The notes under the pieces are model-generated. The model was not told where the DNA came from. It did not search any database and worked only from the letters and a program-made list of their open reading frames with translations. The translations under genes and the position numbers were made by a program. A stretch of 10,055 bases of DNA from Lachnospiraceae bacterium UBA4711 (GTDB lineage Bacteria > Bacillota > Clostridia > Lachnospirales > Lachnospiraceae): the NCBI GenBank assembly GCA_002404515.1, contig DHJV01000096.1, forward strand, positions 1-10,055, written 5' to 3'. Positions 6,414 through 10,055 of this stretch are shown in pieces (the first letter of the stretch is position 1; each line of letters begins with the position of its first letter).

Positions 6414-6767
6414 TCGGAGCAATTAGTAGGTAATAGAAATAATGCTTCAAAAGATTTAAAAACAGATGTGGTGGAATTGGAGTGAATTGTAAAAAATAAA
6501 GACTATACTCCAATCCATGAAAATAGGGTATTACTTAAATTGGAGTAAATAACTGATTTTAAGAAGCAAAACTCCAAAACTAAAAAATATGAAGCAAGTC
6601 ATATAGGAGTAACAACAGCAAAAATAGAGAAGCTGCTCCAAGTGCTGTATAAATTCAAAAAATCCGGTTGGAGTAAATTAGAAAAAAAATAGAAATTACT
6701 CCAAATGTGGACATGGGTGAAAAATCCGGTTGGAGTACAGCATCCCCAGTCGAGCGATTTGCTCCAA
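6414..6767. repeat. Phased array of twelve alternating half-sites (TTGGAGT / ACTCCAA), six dyads
   Basis: Half-sites start at 6414, 6444, 6477, 6507, 6540, 6571, 6604, 6635, 6668, 6698, 6730 and 6761, strictly alternating between TTGGAGT and its reverse complement. Intervals are 30, 33, 30, 33, 31, 33, 31, 33, 30, 32 and 31 bp, a mean close to 31.5 bp or three helical turns. Seven half-sites are exact. Variants are TAGGAGT (6604), GCTCCAA (6635, 6761), TCGGAGC (6414) and GCTTCAA (6444). Each dyad could fold into a 7-10 bp stem with a loop of about 20-24 bases; variants tend to keep pairing as G.T wobbles, and 6420/6444 is a C-G in place of T-A. The sequence between cores is AT-rich and mostly unrelated, except an 18-bp direct repeat at 6658-6675 and 6720-6737. 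Most of the 553-bp gap 6354-6906 is this array. I see nothing in 6354-6413 or 6768-6820. Confidence 0.88.
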
Positions 6768-6820
6768 TCAGCAAGCAGGACAGAAGCAATGAGGTATTCA
6801 GTAAACAGAATTCCCATACA

Positions 6821-6849
6821 TTGACAATCCTACCCACAAGATATATAAT
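6821..6849 (+). promoter_or_regulatory. Consensus sigma-A promoter for murT-gatD
   Basis: TTGACA (6821-6826), a 17-bp spacer, and TATAAT (6844-6849) match the consensus at all twelve positions. The expected start is near 6856, giving a leader of about 50 bases to the murT ATG. The -35 begins 54 bp after the last half-site of the inverted-repeat array. Confidence 0.88.
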
Positions 6850-6906
6850 GTCTTGGATTTTATACAGTAGATATTGTACTTTCATACAAATTCAAAGGAG
6901 ACAATC

Positions 6907-8280
6907 ATGTCGAAGTTACGTTATCATATCGCAGTTATGGCTGCAAAATTCAGCAAAGTCATTATCCGCCTTTCGGGGCGCAACGGTACGCATACCCCGG
7001 GCGTTGTTGCAAGAAAGATCTGCCCGGATTTCATGGCGCAGGCACCGAAGGCACCGCTCTGTATCTGTGTGACAGGTACGAACGGCAAGACGACCGTATC
7101 GAACATGCTGACCGATATGCTGGAGAAGGAAGGCAAGAAGGTAGTGAGCAACCGGACTGGTTCGAATATCGTGCCGGGCTGCGTGACCAACCTGCTGAAC
7201 AGCGTCAACTGGCTTGGCAAATGCCGCGTGGATGCGACCGTATTTGAGGTGGACGAGCGCGCATCCCGTCTGATCCTTCCATATGTAAAGCCGGATTATC
7301 TTGTTGTGACAAACCTGTTCCGTGATTCACTGAAGCGAAACGCACATCCGGACTACATTTTCAGTGTCATTGACACATACTGCCCGGATACAACGAAGCT
7401 GATCTTAAATGCAGACGAACAGTGCAGCAGCAACTTAAAGCCCAACAGCGAACATGTTTATTTTGGAATCGGAAAGCAGGATGACGACAAGACGGAACCA
7501 TACAACCTGATCGCTGATTATACATTATGTCCAAAATGCGGTACGAAGCTCAAATTCAACTATCTTCGTTATCATCATATTGGAAATGCCTATTGTCCAA
7601 ACTGCGATTACAAGTCAGCGGATGCAGATTATCTTGCAACAAAGGTCGACAAGGAAGGCAAGAAGTTAATTGTCCGTGAAAAGGATGGAAACGAAATCGA
7701 GTACGCACTGATCCATGATGCGTTGTTTAATATTTATAATGAATTGACCGTAATCACGATGATGCGGGAGCTTGGATATTCTTCCGATGAAGTGAAAAAG
7801 CGGATTGCAGAGATTCATGTGCCGGAGTCCCGTTACAGTGAGACGAAGGTTGGAAATGTGACAGTTATTCAGGCTCTCAGCAAAGGACAGAGCGCAGTCA
7901 GCTCCTGCCGTACCTTCGAGTATGTGGCAGAGGAGCCGGGCAAGAAGGTCATCATGATTGCCGAGGATGATTTCAGCGACAGACAGAAGAGTATCGAGTA
8001 TATCGGCTGGATCTACGACCTTGAATACGAGCAGTTTGCAAGAGACGATGTAATGCAGGTAGTCTGCTGTGGACCAAGATGCCTGGATCACCGCGTGCGC
8101 GCACTGATCGCCGGAATCCCGGAGGAGAAGATCGCATGGGATCTTGATGAGGTTGCAGCGGTCGATAAAGTGAAATTAGATGGCGTTGAGAAAATATATA
8201 TTTTATACGACTGCGATACCTATGGTATTTCCTGCAAGATGAAGCAGAAGCTTTTGAAGAGACTGGAGGATGAAAAATAA
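6907..8280 (+). CDS. murT: Lipid II isoglutaminyl synthase subunit MurT (Mur ligase-like)
   Basis: MurT is the ATP-using, Mur-ligase-like subunit that with GatD amidates the D-glutamate of lipid II to D-isoglutamine on the inner face of the membrane. This 457-residue protein shows the ATP loop GTNGKTT (57-63) and NRTGSNIVPG (82-91). A four-cysteine zinc ribbon interrupts the central domain (Cys208, Cys211, Cys230, Cys233). The C-terminal DUF1727-like domain has IAEDDFSDRQ and WIYDLEYE, whose Asp371 aligns by eye with the catalytic aspartate of WDxDFE in other MurT proteins. The segment before it, LSKGQSAVSS, departs from the usual KNPxGFNQ motif. AGGAG (6896-6900) lies six bases before the ATG; a TTG at 6874 would extend the frame but has no such site. 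The stop overlaps the gatD ATG (TAATG), typical of a coupled pair. Confidence 0.92.
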   Translation: MSKLRYHIAVMAAKFSKVIIRLSGRNGTHTPGVVARKICPDFMAQAPKAPLCICVTGTNGKTTVSNMLTDMLEKEGKKVVSNRTGSNIVPGCVTNLLNSVNWLGKCRVDATVFEVDERASRLILPYVKPDYLVVTNLFRDSLKRNAHPDYIFSVIDTYCPDTTKLILNADEQCSSNLKPNSEHVYFGIGKQDDDKTEPYNLIADYTLCPKCGTKLKFNYLRYHHIGNAYCPNCDYKSADADYLATKVDKEGKKLIVREKDGNEIEYALIHDALFNIYNELTVITMMRELGYSSDEVKKRIAEIHVPESRYSETKVGNVTVIQALSKGQSAVSSCRTFEYVAEEPGKKVIMIAEDDFSDRQKSIEYIGWIYDLEYEQFARDDVMQVVCCGPRCLDHRVRALIAGIPEEKIAWDLDEVAAVDKVKLDGVEKIYILYDCDTYGISCKMKQKLLKRLEDEK

Positions 8281-8993
8281 TGAAGATTGAAATCCTTTAT
8301 CCGGAGCTTTGTACCTTATATGGAGACAAAGGAAATATGCAATACTTAAAGCTCTGCTTACCGGATGCAGAATTTGTAGAGACAACATTGAACGCGAAGC
8401 CGCTGTTTTTGACAGAGGATATTGATCTGGTATATATGTGCTCCATGAGTGAGAAGAGCCAGGAAGTGATTTTAAGCCGTCTGCTTCCTTTGAAGGAAGA
8501 GATCTTCCGTGCATTTGATGCAGAGAAGACAGTATTCTTCTTTGTCGGAAATGCGCTCGAGCTGCTTGGCAAATACATCAAGCGGGAAGATGGCAGCAAG
8601 GTGGAAGCACTGGCGTACTTAAACAGCTATTCGGTCAGACAGACACCAAACCGTTTCAATACATTGATGAAGGCAAAATTCGACAACATTACATTGCTTG
8701 GTTATACGAGCCGGTTCTCCCATACATTTGGAATCCCAGAGCAGGAGAGCTTCTGTAAGGTGGAGATTGGAACCGGTATGAATCCAAAGTCGGTATTTGA
8801 AGGTATCCGCAAAGGAAAGATTCTTGCAACTTATATGCTTGGTCCAATCCTTGTGGCAAACCCGGATTTCACACATTATCTTTTGCGTATGTTAGGCGCG
8901 GATATGGAGAAAATACCGTATGAAGATGCAATGCGGGATGCGTATAACCAGAAAATGAAGGAGTTTGACAAGCCGGATTTGGAATTATCTTAA
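8280..8993 (+). CDS. gatD: GatD-like type 1 glutamine amidotransferase, partner of MurT, catalytic residues apparently replaced
   Basis: GatD normally releases ammonia from glutamine for MurT. This 237-residue protein has the family start ILYPELCTLYGDKGNMQYLK (5-24). In place of the nucleophile elbow (usually ICGGYQ-LLG) it has FFVGNALELLG (87-97), with Val89 where Cys is expected. In place of the YLHGP motif carrying the catalytic His it has YMLGPILVANP (185-195), with Leu187. The GGGQD-like loop is also changed, to MCSMSEKSQ (53-61). Both glutaminase residues therefore look absent, and it may act as a structural partner or MurT may use free ammonia. The alignment is by eye. GGAGG (8265-8269) lies ten bases upstream, and the ATG overlaps the murT stop by one base. 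Confidence 0.85.
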   Translation: MKIEILYPELCTLYGDKGNMQYLKLCLPDAEFVETTLNAKPLFLTEDIDLVYMCSMSEKSQEVILSRLLPLKEEIFRAFDAEKTVFFFVGNALELLGKYIKREDGSKVEALAYLNSYSVRQTPNRFNTLMKAKFDNITLLGYTSRFSHTFGIPEQESFCKVEIGTGMNPKSVFEGIRKGKILATYMLGPILVANPDFTHYLLRMLGADMEKIPYEDAMRDAYNQKMKEFDKPDLELS

Positions 8994-9015
8994 GTCTGAA
9001 ATACAGAATTCATTC

Positions 9016-9040
9016 TTTTTTCACTTGCGAAGTGAGAGAA
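9016..9040 (+). other. Hairpin in the gatD-ectB gap
   Basis: TCACTT (9021-9026) and AAGTGA (9030-9035) pair perfectly around a 3-base loop. With two G.U pairs the stem extends to 9016/9040, eleven pairs in RNA. CATTCT (9011-9016) and AGAATG (9037-9042) can pair as an alternative outer stem. The downstream sequence is AGGAGTATATT rather than a T-run, so I do not call it an intrinsic terminator. It could act as a 3' end stabiliser or processing site for gatD mRNA. Confidence 0.5.
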
Positions 9041-9053
9041 TGAGGAGTATATT
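9025..9053 (+). promoter_or_regulatory. Possible sigma-A promoter for ectB-like gene
   Basis: TTGCGA (9025-9030, four of six matches) with a 17-bp spacer precedes TATATT (9048-9053, five of six). An overlapping TATTAT lies at 9050-9055. The start would be near 9060, leaving a leader of about 45 bases. The -35 sits inside the hairpin at 9016-9040. Confidence 0.35.
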
Positions 9054-9104
9054 ATAGCTTGATTATGAAGAAAATGAGTCACACAGAGTAGGAGGTACGA
9101 GTGT

Positions 9105-10055
9105 ATGACTGATGTTGAAGTATTTGAGAATTATGAATCAGAGGTACGTTCTTATTGTAGAAGCTTCCCTGCGATCTTTACGACTTCAAAGGGGTCGATC
9201 ATGAAGGATGAGAACGGAAAGGAATATATTGATTTCTTCTGTGGAGCAGGTGCCTTAAACTATGGACATAACAATGATTATATTAAGGAAAAGATGATTG
9301 CATATCTGCAGAGTGATGGTATCCTTCATTCTATGGATATGATGACTGTGCCAAAGAAAGAGTTTTTGCAGTTCTTTGAAGAGAAAGTGTTACAGCCAAG
9401 AGGGTTGAATTTCAAGGTGATGTTCCCTGGACCAACCGGAACCAATGGCGTAGAGGCTGCATTGAAGCTGGCACGGAAAGTAAAGAAGAGAAATCAGATC
9501 TGGGCACTCATGGGATGCTTCCATGGTATGACGCTTGGCGCATTGTCTCTGACAAGTGATGCCGGCAGCCGTGGCGGCGCAGGCGTATGTCTGAACGATG
9601 TCACACATATTCCGGCACCATATATGTTCCCGGAGTTAGACACAATCAAATATATGGAGACATTGCTTACGGATGACCACTCTGGTGTGGAGAAGCCGGC
9701 AGCAATCATTATCGAGACTGTACAGGCAGAAGGCGGTGTGCATGTATTTTCCAATGAATATCTGCAGGGCGTCCGTGCGCTGTGTGATAAGTATGACATT
9801 TTGATGATCGTGGATGATATTCAGGTTGGATGTGCAAGAACAGGAACTTTCTTCTCGTTCGAGCGTGCAGATATCGTACCGGATATGTTCGTAATGTCGA
9901 AGTCCATCGGTGGATATGGTATGCCGTTTGCCCTGACAATGTTCAAGCCGGAGTTAGATATCTGGTCACCGGGCGAGCACAACGGAACCTTCCGTGGCAA
10001 TCAGCTTTCTATGGTTGCAGCGAAGGCGGGACTGGAATATATGCTTGACCATAAG
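9105..10055 (+). CDS. ectB: Diaminobutyrate--2-oxoglutarate aminotransferase, EctB type (3' end beyond the window)
   Basis: A PLP class III aminotransferase expected to transfer an amino group from glutamate to L-aspartate-4-semialdehyde, giving L-2,4-diaminobutyrate. The 317 codons in the window are open to the last base; family members are about 420 residues. EctB landmarks are FPGPTGTNGVEAALKLARK, CFHGMTLGALSLT, IIIETVQAEGGVHV, IVDDIQVGCARTGTFFSFE (PLP-contacting Asp), the Schiff-base Lys266 in MSKSIGGYGMPFAL, and PGEHNGTFRGNQLSMVAA. AGGAGG (9090-9095) lies nine bases before the ATG. In ectoine operons ectA precedes ectB; here gatD precedes it, so the product may instead feed a siderophore, polyamine or peptide pathway. 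Downstream genes would decide. Confidence 0.92.
   Translation, partial: MTDVEVFENYESEVRSYCRSFPAIFTTSKGSIMKDENGKEYIDFFCGAGALNYGHNNDYIKEKMIAYLQSDGILHSMDMMTVPKKEFLQFFEEKVLQPRGLNFKVMFPGPTGTNGVEAALKLARKVKKRNQIWALMGCFHGMTLGALSLTSDAGSRGGAGVCLNDVTHIPAPYMFPELDTIKYMETLLTDDHSGVEKPAAIIIETVQAEGGVHVFSNEYLQGVRALCDKYDILMIVDDIQVGCARTGTFFSFERADIVPDMFVMSKSIGGYGMPFALTMFKPELDIWSPGEHNGTFRGNQLSMVAAKAGLEYMLDHK

Noticed and set aside
6414..6767. CRISPR array
   Set aside because: The conserved core is only 7 bp, alternates in orientation, varies at several positions, and no cas gene is near. Real CRISPR repeats are longer and all in one orientation.
6707..7072. 121-codon frame across the array end and the start of murT
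   Set aside because: No ribosome binding site fits, it overlaps the promoter and the murT start in a different frame, and the murT frame has clear family motifs.
9011..9042. Intrinsic terminator after gatD
   Set aside because: The hairpin is followed by AGGAGTATATT rather than a run of T, and the T-run present lies in its left arm.

Overview
The window reads as a chromosomal segment of an anaerobic Firmicute, most likely a Lachnospiraceae-type Clostridium. The grounds are family resemblance, strong GGAGG-type ribosome binding sites, and a tetrapyrrole cluster built around a fused CobA-HemD protein. This is judged from protein character, not from a database match. Every gene I can support is on the + strand.

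Bases 1-202 hold no recognisable gene. They contain nested inverted repeats that look like the end of a small mobile or REP-like element, possible promoters, and three copies of an AGTAAA-pair repeat. An AT-rich P-loop ATPase gene of unknown role follows (203-1234). Its stop codon lies 14 bases before the next gene, so the two are probably co-transcribed.

Bases 1249-5358 form a tetrapyrrole block: cobA-hemD fusion, hemB, then hemL. HemL makes 5-aminolevulinate from glutamate-1-semialdehyde, HemB makes porphobilinogen, HemD makes uroporphyrinogen III, and CobA methylates that to precorrin-2 for siroheme or cobalamin. HemA and HemC are not in the window. Two structures interrupt the block. One is a 168-bp long inverted repeat between cobA-hemD and hemB, just downstream of a good promoter. 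The other is an 89-bp-period partial duplication across the hemB/hemL junction, with a fold-back sequence inside it. A thioredoxin reductase gene (5433-6353) follows.

The 553-bp gap 6354-6906 is the most unusual part. It carries twelve short half-sites (core TTGGAGT / ACTCCAA) in strictly alternating orientation, 30-33 bp apart with a mean near 31.5 bp, arranged as six hairpin-forming dyads. About 54 bp after the last half-site is a perfect consensus promoter (TTGACA, 17 bp, TATAAT). It drives murT and gatD, the lipid II D-glutamate amidation pair. The GatD homologue appears to lack both the catalytic Cys and the catalytic His of the family.

The window ends inside an EctB-type diaminobutyrate aminotransferase gene (from 9105) with no ectA before it.
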